Source: UBA969 sp041694635 (lineage in GTDB: Bacteria > Planctomycetota > Planctomycetia > Gemmatales > Gemmataceae). From it: a DNA stretch of 64,000 nt. Positions 25,840 to 34,229 of this stretch are shown in pieces. The notes beneath the pieces were generated by a model. That model had not been told where the DNA came from and searched no databases. It saw nothing but the letters and a program-made list of their open reading frames with translations. The stretch spans positions 11,904 to 75,903 of the forward strand of contig JBDNHI010000104.1 of the NCBI GenBank assembly GCA_041694635.1, written 5' to 3'. Position 1 is the first letter of the stretch. Each line of letters starts with the position of its first letter. Made by a program: the position numbers and the translations under genes.

Positions 25840-27525
25840 TTAAACTGGCTTACGAATTCTAAAGTAAATTAGAATTACAACAAACAAACAAGCCAGTGGC
25901 AAAATATCACCAGTTTTTGCATACAAACTGAAACGGTCATCAATTGGAACCGATGCAATTAAAATCCCTTCGACAGCTTTAAATTGATGCCATTCCGAAA
26001 CAGGCAAAGCTTTAGATTTAAGGCTCGGGTAGTTGATTTTCCAAACGAAAGTGTTGGCCCGGTTAGTCGGTTCAACCGACTCTGGCTTGAGTACTTTTCC
26101 ATTGCTATCAATCAATGCCGATATACCCATATTGACACTCCGAATAAGGGATCTTCTGGTTTCGATAGCACGAAAACGGGCGATGGCAAGATGCTGTTCG
26201 TGTTCTTCGCTTCCTTTAAACCAGCCATCGTTAGAAATGTTGATAAAAAAGTTAGGACCAGTTCCGGAACGGAAAAAGCCAGCAGGAATTGCGCTGTCGG
26301 TATCTTCATAACAAATCAGTGTGCCAAAACTATAGGTCTTATCATTCCCCGCAGGAAATTCGATTTTGGGATAACCTTCGCCCGATTCAATGCTGTATTC
26401 GAAATCATAGGGAGCGAGATTTTTGAGCCAAGGAAAGATTCCCTTAAATGGAATGAATTCACCAAATGGTACTCGATGAATTTTATCATACCGAGAAAAC
26501 TTATTAACACCATTCGAAACTAATAATGCAGAATTGTAGCGCTTAATTCCTGAAGGGGTGAGTTCCTTGGAATTAAGCCCAAGTAAAACCGAGGTGTTCC
26601 ACCGCTTTTTTACTTCCTCACTCATCCCTTTTTGCAAGGTTGTTGTTCTATACCAATTAGGCGGTATTTGTTCCAGTTTGACTTTCGGAGATATTGAATA
26701 CCACTCGTGCATATAGCTCGTTTCGGGCCAAATGATCAAATCTGGATTCGATGCAATACTCAAGTCGGAAAGCTGATTGTAAGGCATAACGGCATTTTGT
26801 GAATTCGCCTGATCGTTGCGAATGCTTTGGTCCACACTTCCCTGAAGAGATGCACAAATAGGGCCGGGCGTGCCGATACCCTCCGAGTTTCGAAATGAGC
26901 CATAGGTTAAGGCGAAAAGTAGCATCAGCAAAATATAAATAGCCCAAGCTTTAATCCTTTTATTTTTAAAATTAAGATAAGCTTCTACAATAAACCCATT
27001 CACAGAAGCAACAACAAAAGAAACTCCATAGGCTCCAAAAAGATCACAGATTTGAATGATTGTAGAGTAATCATGTTGTGAGTGTGCTAAAAGATACCAA
27101 GAAAACCCCCCCGCAAAAGTAGAACGAATGTATTCGACACCAACCCAGATGAGGGGAAACGAAAAAAGGAGTGGAACTTTCTCAAGCTTTTGAACCAGAA
27201 TCATTCCTAGCAAAAAAAATAAGTTACAATAAATGGCCAGCCCAATCCAAGTAAAATACATCATCGGGTCAGCAAGTCGCATCCATTGCAAGGCCGGGAT
27301 AAAAAAACAAAAGCCTGAAAAAAAAATAGCCAAAACTTTCATCTTAAATTGGATACCCGACCGTACAACATAAAGTAAAGGCACTAAAGCTATCCACCCA
27401 AGAAAACCTAAGTTAGCAGGGAAATAGGTCAGGTAAAGCAAAACACTCGAAAGAAATCCTAGTCCAAGCGACCAGCCTTCAGCTTTTAAGATGAGCATTG
27501 CGTTTTGAATAAAAAGTGAGGCCAT
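25840..27525 (-). CDS. lnt: Apolipoprotein N-acyltransferase
   Basis: Adds the third acyl chain to the N-terminal cysteine of lipoproteins in the inner membrane. The N-terminal half carries about seven membrane helices, with LGFLGWIALVPLLYVV typical of Lnt. The nitrilase-type domain has the catalytic triad: glutamate in LIIWPETS, lysine in YDKIHRVPFGEFIP, and cysteine in TLICYEDTD. ISNDGWFKGSEEHEQHLAIARFRAIE is also characteristic. A final membrane helix follows at about 540-556. Length 561 is slightly long. Its presence indicates a triacylated lipoprotein pathway. It lies 42 bases downstream of moeA and probably shares its transcript. Confidence 0.94.
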   Translation of the reverse strand: MASLFIQNAMLILKAEGWSLGLGFLSSVLLYLTYFPANLGFLGWIALVPLLYVVRSGIQFKMKVLAIFFSGFCFFIPALQWMRLADPMMYFTWIGLAIYCNLFFLLGMILVQKLEKVPLLFSFPLIWVGVEYIRSTFAGGFSWYLLAHSQHDYSTIIQICDLFGAYGVSFVVASVNGFIVEAYLNFKNKRIKAWAIYILLMLLFALTYGSFRNSEGIGTPGPICASLQGSVDQSIRNDQANSQNAVMPYNQLSDLSIASNPDLIIWPETSYMHEWYSISPKVKLEQIPPNWYRTTTLQKGMSEEVKKRWNTSVLLGLNSKELTPSGIKRYNSALLVSNGVNKFSRYDKIHRVPFGEFIPFKGIFPWLKNLAPYDFEYSIESGEGYPKIEFPAGNDKTYSFGTLICYEDTDSAIPAGFFRSGTGPNFFINISNDGWFKGSEEHEQHLAIARFRAIETRRSLIRSVNMGISALIDSNGKVLKPESVEPTNRANTFVWKINYPSLKSKALPVSEWHQFKAVEGILIASVPIDDRFSLYAKTGDILPLACLFVVILIYFRIRKPV

Positions 27526-28200
27526 AATGAAACTTCAATTATAAAAAATAAAATTAAGAATTATAAGCTAGTTTCGGAAATCTGGGTTTGTCACAAGAAC
27601 CTGAATCATCTCCCCAGCCTTAAATTTTGTAAGGCCTTCTTTACAAAAAATTAGAGAATTGCATTCAGAAATTCCTTTTAAGTCAGCCGAACCAAACCAT
27701 TTTTCAGGTTTTACCTTTGCCAGATATTGGTCCAGAAAAATTTGTGCTGGGAAGCAGGTCGCTCGATCGCTATTGTGCTGGAAGTCTTCAGAAATAGGAA
27801 GAGAAAGAATGTTACGAGAAATCGTTTTTTCGCCTTTAAGAATTGCAAGTGCGGGTGTTACAAAAAGATGAAAGCATACGAAAACACTACAAGGGTTTCC
27901 AGGTAATCCAAAAACAGGTTTCCCCTGTGCTGAAACAGCAAAGAGGAAAGGTTTGCCAGGTTTAAGGTTGATCTTGTGAACAAAAATCTTGGCGCCATTT
28001 TCTTTTAAAACTTTGGGTACTAAATCAAATTTACCTTCAGAAACTCCACCGCACAAAATGATCGCATCAGAATTTTCGGCCTCATTGTAAAGGGGTTGGA
28101 TACTTTTTTCGCTATCCCCCGCAATTCCCAAATACTTGGGTAAGGCTCCAGCGACAGTGGAAAGCGCCACTAGCATAGGGCCATTACTATTTCTAATTTG

Positions 28201-28208
28201 CCCCCCCC
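28201..28208 (-). repeat. moeA: G8 homopolymer at the moeA frameshift
   Basis: Eight G on the minus strand. Seven would restore the full-length MoeA frame; eight lead to a stop three codons on. Confidence 0.95.
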
Positions 28209-28590
28209 TTGGGGATCACATTTGCCTCGACAAGTTCGTTACCCGAGGAAATAATCGAGATTCGTGGAGCAGGTTGTGCCATCACCGAAGTTTTGCCGCA
28301 AGCGGCAAGAATAGCCGCGCGTTGTGGGGTAATTTTTGTACCCGCCCTAAGCAGTAATTCTCCTCGTTGGTATTCCTTTCCTAGGGGCAGAATGTTCAAG
28401 CCTTTTTTATAAATACCCTGCTTAAATTGGATACTGTTGTCCCTGATAATTACATCTTCCTTGGGAATGACAGCATCAGCACCATAGGGTATTGGTGCCC
28501 CCGTCATAATCTCTGCGGTGCTACCTAGATTTAATTCGGTAGTATCGGTCCCATCCGCAGGTATTTCAGAGGTTTTGGGTAATGATTTTA

Positions 28591-28598
28591 CCCCCCCC
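28591..28598 (-). repeat. moeA: Second G8 homopolymer within moeA
   Basis: Another run of eight G on the minus strand, coding EGGV about 60 codons into moeA. Here eight is the in-frame number. Such runs are prone to length change in replication and in sequencing. Confidence 0.9.
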
Positions 28599-28801
28599 TC
28601 AAGATCTGCAAGCCGAACTGCATACCCATCAACTAATGATTTATCAAATGGAGGACTAGAAATATCAGCATAAATATCATCGGTGATGCAGGTGCCTAAA
28701 ATGGTTGAAGAAGCCGGACTAATCGCCGGCCTAAGCGGTTTGATTTGTTCAAGAATGGTTTTTAGAGCAGATTCAATGTTGATCATAATCAAGCCTAAAG
28801 A

Positions 28802-31800
28802 CTATTCGTTTTCATAATTTAAATTAGGAGCGAGCCATTGCTCTGCTTCTGCCAAAGGTATATTTTTTCTGCGTGCGTAGTCTTCGACTTGATCACGAGT
28901 GACCATATCGACAGCAAAATATCTGGACTCTGGGTGAGAAAAATAAAGCCCGCTGACCGATGCCCCAGGGTACATAGCAAAGCTTTCAGTGAGAATCATT
29001 CCCGTGTTTTTTTGTACTTCCAACAGTTCCCAGAGTTTATTTTTTTCAGTATGGTCGGGGCAACTTGGATAACCGTACGCAGGTCGAATCCCTTGGTATT
29101 TTTCATCAATTAAGTCTTCGCTAGAGTATTTTTCAAACTTGCCAAATCCCCAGTCTTGGCGGGCTTTACAATGAAGGTATTCTGCAAAGGCTTCCGCACA
29201 TCGATCGGCAAGAGCTTTAATCATAATGGAAGAATAATCATCGTTGAGTTTCTTAGAAAAATAATCAGCAAACTCATCAGCCCCTTCGCCCGCAGTTACA
29301 GCAAATGCACCAAGATAATCTGGTTTTCCTGAGCTTACCGGTGCAATGAAATCTGCAAGACTTTTGAAATTCTCTTGTCCTTCTCGTTCCCATTGTTGCC
29401 TAAGCATGGGCAAGCGATATTTGATATCCTTGCGTGATTCATCAGTGTAAACAAGAATGTCATCACCTTCAGAATTTGCAGGAAAAAACCCGTAAACACC
29501 GTGAGCTTTCACATTCTTTTCCTTGATCATTTGTTGTAGCAAGCCGTTGCCTAAATCGAAAAGTTCACGAGCATGTTTGCCCGTGTTAGGGTCACTGAAG
29601 ATGAATGGATACTTTCCTTTAAGTTCCCAAGAAAGAAAAAAAGGTGACCAGTCAATGTAAGGAAGTAACTCTGATAAAGGGAAATCGTGCAATACTTTAA
29701 TACCGGTGAATTCAGGTTTGGGCGTAATAGGATTGCCCCAATTGATTTGAAATCTGCGCCTCAATGCTTCACTGTAGGGAACCATTTTTCGTTCTTTTTT
29801 CTTGGCGAAATTAACTCGCTCACGGTCTTGTACTTTGCGATTCTCTATATCAAGAATCTTCTTTGCTTCTGGTTTTAATAACTTTTCTACAACACCTACG
29901 CTCTTAGATGCATCTTTAACATGAACCACGGTACCTTGATAACAGTTCGCAATTTTTACCGCTGTGTGTTTGGAACTAGTGGTTGCACCGCCAATTAATA
30001 GAGGAATTGAAAATCCTTGCCGCTCCATCTCCTTGGCAACATAAACCATCTCGCCCAAGGAGGGAGTGATTAAACCAGAAAGTCCAATAATATCAACATT
30101 ATGAATTTTCGCTTGCTCAAGAATTTTTTCGCAAGATACCATCACGCCTAAGTCAATTGTTTCAAAATCATTGCAATTTAATACAACTGCAACAATATTT
30201 TTGCCAATATCGTGCACATCGCCCTTAACGGTTGCAATGAGTAATTTGCCTCGGGCTTTATGTACGCTGCCTGAGGCTTCTTTTTCCGCATTCATAAAAG
30301 GTTCAAGGTATGCAACAGCTTTTTTCATCACGCGAGCACTTTTTACGACTTGGGGAAGAAACATTTTTCCCGAACCAAATAAATCGCCAACAACATTCAT
30401 TCCATCCATGAGCGGGCCTTCAATAATATGCAAAGGCCTTTCATAAAACTTCCTAGATTCTTCGACATCTTGATCGATGTAATCAGCAATGCCTTGGATC
30501 ATTGCGTGCTTTAGTCTTTCTTGGACTGAAGTCTCACGCCAAGCATGTTCTTTAACCTCTGATTTGTCTTTTTTGGCTAAAGTTTTAGCAAAATCCACCA
30601 AGCGTTCTGTTGCATCAACTCTTCTGTTAAGCAAGACATCTTCAACGCGTTCGAGAAGGTTCTTGGGTATATCTTCATAAATTAGAAGTTGGCCTGCATT
30701 AACGATTCCCATATCAAGCCCAGCTTGAATTGCGTGAAATAGAAATGCGCTGTTCATTGCCTCGCGAACGACTTCAAATTCTTTTCCTCTAAAAGCAAAT
30801 GAAACATTGCTGACCCCACCGCTTGTTTTTGTCAAAGGAAGAATTTTTTTAAGCCTTCGTATTGCTTCAAAAAATTCGACAGCATAGTTGGAGTGTTCCT
30901 CCATACCTGTACCAACCGTAAGAATGTTGGTGTCAAAAATAATATCTGTGGGGTCATACCCAGCTTTTTCGGTAAGCAGTTTATAGGCCCGTAAGCAGAT
31001 GCGCACTTTTTCATCAGCAGAAACCGCTTGGCCTTGCTCATCAAAAGCCATAACAACAACAGCAGCGCCATATTTATGAATAATTTTAGCCTGTTCGAGA
31101 AATTTTTCTTCGCCTTCCTTAAGGCTAATCGAATTAACAATACCTTTCCCCTGTAAGCACTTGAGTCCGGCTTCGATAACTGCAAAATTAGAGCTATCGA
31201 CCATAATGGGAACTTCAGTAATGTCGGGCTCTGCAGCAAGTTGGTTTAAGAATTGTGTCATGGCTTTTTCGCCATCAATCAAGCCTTCATCCATATTAAC
31301 ATCAAGAATATTTGCGCCGTTCTCTACTTGTTCCCGTGCTACCTTGATAGCTTCTTCAAAATTATTTTCTCGAATGAGGCGCGCAAATTTTTTTGAACCC
31401 GTAATGTTCGTTCTTTCTCCAACATTAATAAAACCAGTGCTTTTTTGAACTTCCAGAGTCTTTGTGCCACAATACCAAGAATGCACACTTAAAATATCAC
31501 TTCGTCTAGGTTTTATTCCATTAACGGTTTCTGAAATTGCTTTGATCCAATCGGGGTCGGTCCCACAACAACCCCCAACAATATTTAACCAGCCATTTTG
31601 AGCAAATTCTTTAAGCTGTTGTGAAGTCTCTTCAATGTTTCCTTGGAAACCACCGAATCCATCTGGCATACCAGCGTTAGGGTAACAACTGATCATGAAT
31701 TTGGACATTTGAGATAAAGTTTCAATTGGTCCGCGCATTTGCTTGATACCAACTGCGCAATTAAGCCCAACACTCATCGGATTCGAATGGGCAATGGAAG

Positions 31801-32509
31801 TGTAGAAAGCTTCAACAGGCTGAGCAGAAAGAGTTCTACCGTTATCGAAAATCGTGCCAGAAACCATCACTGGCAAGATATTTCCAGTTTTTTCAAAATA
31901 GGTGTTGATTGCAAAAAGACAGGCTTTCATCACCAAAGTATCAAATGAGGTTTCTGGTAAAAGAATATCCACCCCACCCAGAACTAAAGCTTCGATCTGA
32001 GAGTAATAATTTTCAACCATCTTATCAAAGGTGGTATCTCGTGCTGCGGGGTTGTTGACATTCGTGCCAAGGGAAAGGCTTTTTTTTGTGGGTCCAATGC
32101 TTCCTGCAACGAACCTAGGCTTCATCGGGGTTAACCGGGTCATTTCGTCAGCAGCTTCTCGAGCGAGGCGCGCTGCCGCAATATTTAATTCCGCAACATG
32201 ATCTTGAAGTTGAAATTCCTCCATACAAATCAGGCTTGTATTAAAGGTATTCGTTTCAATAATGTCAGAACCAGCTTGGAGGTAAGATGTATGAATTTTT
32301 TTTATAAGATTAGGCTGGCTAAGGCACATAATCTCGGTGCAATTTTTTAAAAGCACGGGGTGATCCTTAAATCGGGCGCCTCGGTAATCTTCTTCGGTTG
32401 GTTCGTGAGCGTAAATCATCGAACCCATAGCACCATCGAGCACAAGAATTTTTTTAGTTAATAGTTCTTGAAGAACGCCATGTCTATCTTTAATCAATGA
32501 ATTTGACAT
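28802..32509 (-). CDS. metH: Cobalamin-dependent methionine synthase
   Basis: Transfers the methyl group of methyltetrahydrofolate to homocysteine through cobalamin. Domains in order: the homocysteine barrel (about 15-330) with zinc ligands C251, C314 and C315 (LNCAVG, GGCCGTDPD); the folate-binding pterin domain (about 355-620, INVGERTNITGSK); the cobalamin cap and Rossmann domains with the base-off histidine H766 in DVHDIGK; and the reactivation domain (about 900-1230) with DSRKD, RPAYGYPSCPDHTEK and PGASVSGLYFSHPESRYF. Length 1235 is normal and complete. The long leader upstream contains a 120-nt structured element but no cobalamin-riboswitch core that I can recognise. moeA follows after 15 bases. 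Confidence 0.97.
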   Translation of the reverse strand: MSNSLIKDRHGVLQELLTKKILVLDGAMGSMIYAHEPTEEDYRGARFKDHPVLLKNCTEIMCLSQPNLIKKIHTSYLQAGSDIIETNTFNTSLICMEEFQLQDHVAELNIAAARLAREAADEMTRLTPMKPRFVAGSIGPTKKSLSLGTNVNNPAARDTTFDKMVENYYSQIEALVLGGVDILLPETSFDTLVMKACLFAINTYFEKTGNILPVMVSGTIFDNGRTLSAQPVEAFYTSIAHSNPMSVGLNCAVGIKQMRGPIETLSQMSKFMISCYPNAGMPDGFGGFQGNIEETSQQLKEFAQNGWLNIVGGCCGTDPDWIKAISETVNGIKPRRSDILSVHSWYCGTKTLEVQKSTGFINVGERTNITGSKKFARLIRENNFEEAIKVAREQVENGANILDVNMDEGLIDGEKAMTQFLNQLAAEPDITEVPIMVDSSNFAVIEAGLKCLQGKGIVNSISLKEGEEKFLEQAKIIHKYGAAVVVMAFDEQGQAVSADEKVRICLRAYKLLTEKAGYDPTDIIFDTNILTVGTGMEEHSNYAVEFFEAIRRLKKILPLTKTSGGVSNVSFAFRGKEFEVVREAMNSAFLFHAIQAGLDMGIVNAGQLLIYEDIPKNLLERVEDVLLNRRVDATERLVDFAKTLAKKDKSEVKEHAWRETSVQERLKHAMIQGIADYIDQDVEESRKFYERPLHIIEGPLMDGMNVVGDLFGSGKMFLPQVVKSARVMKKAVAYLEPFMNAEKEASGSVHKARGKLLIATVKGDVHDIGKNIVAVVLNCNDFETIDLGVMVSCEKILEQAKIHNVDIIGLSGLITPSLGEMVYVAKEMERQGFSIPLLIGGATTSSKHTAVKIANCYQGTVVHVKDASKSVGVVEKLLKPEAKKILDIENRKVQDRERVNFAKKKERKMVPYSEALRRRFQINWGNPITPKPEFTGIKVLHDFPLSELLPYIDWSPFFLSWELKGKYPFIFSDPNTGKHARELFDLGNGLLQQMIKEKNVKAHGVYGFFPANSEGDDILVYTDESRKDIKYRLPMLRQQWEREGQENFKSLADFIAPVSSGKPDYLGAFAVTAGEGADEFADYFSKKLNDDYSSIMIKALADRCAEAFAEYLHCKARQDWGFGKFEKYSSEDLIDEKYQGIRPAYGYPSCPDHTEKNKLWELLEVQKNTGMILTESFAMYPGASVSGLYFSHPESRYFAVDMVTRDQVEDYARRKNIPLAEAEQWLAPNLNYENE

Positions 32510-32677
32510 TTGCCTTTTAGCTTCTCCTGAAGGCGCGAAACGATAATAAATATCCTTATCAAAGGAAGTATAGCGAACTATGCTTAAAAACGCACAGAGA
32601 TAATGTAACCGTAAAGAAAGTGATCAAATCAACAACCTTGGAACTATTTGGGTCAGAAAAAAAGAAGAGATAAAAAC

Positions 32678-32797
32678 GGTTTAAGCATGAGGCAAAATCT
32701 TGCGAAACTTTTGGAGTAACTCGACCTCCATTGCATCCATGCCGGCTTATCGCGGGCCATCCATGGCCCAGGTGACAAGTGCTCAAATGCTTAAACC
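32678..32797 (-). ncRNA. Unassigned structured RNA element upstream of metH
   Basis: Two perfect 11-bp arms (32678-32688 and 32787-32797) enclose 98 bases that contain a 6-bp GGGCCA/TGGCCC hairpin and further short helices. On the minus strand the closing stem runs into T-rich DNA (GTTTTTATC then T7), so it may be a small RNA with its own terminator, or a leader of metH, which starts 169 bases downstream. A TTGACA hexamer (32831-32836) lies upstream on the same strand, but I find no good -10 at proper spacing. No match to riboswitch or 5S patterns I know. Confidence 0.45.
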
Positions 32798-32936
32798 ATA
32801 TAAACACAGGATTAAGTATTTGGATGATTTTGTCAACTCCGATTCCAGCTGCAAGTTGTAATTTGTTTAAGTGAAAGTACTTATGGCTTTTAACCTGAAA
32901 TAAATTAAACTGTTTATTTATTTAAATAATAAAGAA

Positions 32937-33119
32937 TGCCTCCACCTGTGCCGTTTTAGCTCTTTTGAGAACCCGCATCTTAACCTTGGGATCCTCAGTT
33001 CTGGTTTAAGAATCCCACTACTTGGTGGGCACACCTGCACCAGAAGTCTTTTTGGACCCCCACGGGTACTCTTATCGGTTCGTCAAAAGTACAGCTAGGT
33101 GACGAACACTGCAGAGGCA
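32937..33119 (-). ncRNA. ssrS: 6S RNA
   Basis: 6S RNA mimics an open promoter and sequesters sigma-70 RNA polymerase in stationary phase. On the minus strand the 183-nt stretch begins GCCTCTGCAGTGTTCGTC, contains GACGAACCGATA, and ends CGGCACAGGTGGAGGC. These agree with the conserved 5' GuUCGc, GAGCCGAUA and 3' GCGGC features of bacterial 6S. Ends pair (TGCCTC 5' with GAGGCA 3') and the two halves fold back along their length. A perfect TATAAT at 33125-33130 puts transcription start within about a base of the first paired base. Length fits the usual 180 nt. Named by eye, without a covariance search. Confidence 0.75.
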
Positions 33120-33124
33120 CTATC

Positions 33125-33130
33125 ATTATA
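33125..33130 (-). promoter_or_regulatory. -10 element of the 6S RNA promoter
   Basis: Perfect TATAAT on the minus strand, seven bases before the inferred 5' end of 6S RNA. The -35 region (around TGTTCT, 18 bases further up) is weak. Confidence 0.65.
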
Positions 33131-33181
33131 TGCACAGACTTAGTTTACAGAACAGTTGTTTTTATTTAATAAGGAGCAATC

Positions 33182-33568
33182 ATGCCATTTATCACGATTC
33201 TTTTTGCACTTGATCTAATAATTATAGGTTTTTTAGGCTATGTAATTACTGGAAAAGAGCATTTAACAGCATTAATCCCAGCGGTCATTGGCGCAATTTT
33301 GTTGGCGATGGGATTCTTAGCATTTATACCGAATTTGCGCAAGCATGTGATGCACGGAGCAGCATCGGTTGCGTTATTGGGTATTATTGGTACTTTCTCT
33401 GGGTTGACAGACCTACCAAAATTGCTCTCGGGAGAAATATCATCCCTTACTAAGCCCGCTGCTTCAATAAGTAGAATAGTTACAAATATTCTTCTGATTC
33501 ATTTTGTTATTATTTGCATCATTTCATTCATTGAAGCAAGAATCGCCAGAAAGAATGCTGAAAAATAA
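33182..33568 (+). CDS. Small four-helix membrane protein, unknown function
   Basis: A 128-residue hydrophobic protein with four predicted helices (about 4-22, 30-48, 58-75 and 98-116) and very short loops; the C-terminus is basic (ARIARKNAEK), so both ends are probably cytoplasmic. AAGGAG lies six bases before the ATG. I know similar unnamed proteins from planctomycetes but no functional family. Its promoter region faces that of the 6S RNA, back to back within about 60 bases. It ends 12 bases from the stop of the convergent Dabb gene. Confidence 0.72.
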   Translation: MPFITILFALDLIIIGFLGYVITGKEHLTALIPAVIGAILLAMGFLAFIPNLRKHVMHGAASVALLGIIGTFSGLTDLPKLLSGEISSLTKPAASISRIVTNILLIHFVIICIISFIEARIARKNAEK

Positions 33569-33580
33569 GCTTAAATTCTG

Positions 33581-33892
33581 TTAAACATAAGAATCAAATA
33601 CTCGGACTTTTTCCCAGTTATCTTTGTTTTTTGCAATAAATTCATTGTGCGTATCACTTTCTTGATACGCATCGTGGTATTGCTTATTCGTAAACATAAC
33701 ATGTAGACCTACGTCAAAGCTTTGATCATTAACATCACGGTCGAACTCCGTAGCTCTCATACCAGCAGAAAAATAAAGGACCCCTTCGTGGTGCTTTAAA
33801 TACTTATCGCAATCCTGAACTAATTTGTTTCGTGCGGCTGAACTACTGTCTTTAAGCTTAAAGAAAACCATATGAGCCAGTTGATTTGCCAT
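33581..33892 (-). CDS. Dabb family stress-responsive barrel protein
   Basis: A small alpha-beta barrel protein. From ATG 33892 (AGAGGA nine bases upstream) the chain begins ANQLAHMVFFKLKDSS and shows the Dabb pattern: His in the first strand, a central helix (AARNKLVQDCDKYLKHH), then DVGLHVMFTNKQYHDAYQ and a final segment ending VFDSYV. The longer in-frame start at 33958 adds 22 residues with no family similarity. Length of 103 fits. Substrate and role are unknown; members often act in stress or small-molecule cyclisation. Confidence 0.85.
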   Translation of the reverse strand: MANQLAHMVFFKLKDSSSAARNKLVQDCDKYLKHHEGVLYFSAGMRATEFDRDVNDQSFDVGLHVMFTNKQYHDAYQESDTHNEFIAKNKDNWEKVRVFDSYV

Positions 33893-34229
33893 TGGTGCGA
33901 TTCCTCTACTTCTATACTGATAATAAATGTTACGAAAAATTATTTTTACTATCAACACTACCCTTAGGCTATGAAAATCTTATTGTAAAAATGAAAATAA
34001 TCGTTATTTAGACCCCATTTCCATTCTTCTTTATTTCTTAACATTAAATACTTATCTGTTCCTATTGCTCAACTTCGATTTGAATTTTATGATGTTTTTA
34101 CCATAATTACTTTGGACCCTTAATCATTAATAAAAATAGAATCTGTTTTTTATTTGAAGGTTTTCAATTTAACAGGATTGATCGTAGGCGAAGGGTTTAC
34201 TTTATTTTTTCTTAATGGGATTTGATTGA

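Larger units (their letters stand above)
27568..28786 (-). pseudogene. moeA: Molybdopterin molybdenumtransferase, frameshifted in a G8 tract
   Basis: MoeA inserts molybdate into adenylyl-molybdopterin. The gene is intact except for one frameshift. The N-terminal part (28786 down to 28193) has DKSLVDGYAVRL, AEIMTGAPIPYGADAVI and SIISSGNELV, then stops just after PKGGAN. The C-terminal part, in another frame down to 27568, holds GGVSEGKFD, NLKPGKPFLFA and FGLPGNPCSVFV. Removing one G from the eight-G run (forward 28201-28208) joins them as PKGGQIRNSNGPML, exactly the family sequence. It could be a true mutation, a homopolymer read error, phase variation, or transcript slippage. ATG 28786 lies 15 bases after metH; TTG 28792 is an alternative start. 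If dead, molybdenum cofactor synthesis would need another MoeA. Confidence 0.9.

Noticed and set aside
32678..32797. 5S rRNA, SRP RNA or cobalamin riboswitch for the 120-nt element
   Set aside because: Length and closing stem fit 5S, but the conserved internal loops are absent on both strands; no SRP GGAAG-type tip and no B12 box were found.
32559..32807. 82-codon minus-strand open frame upstream of metH
   Set aside because: It covers the inverted-repeat element; the translation has no recognisable family, no good ribosome binding site and odd composition.
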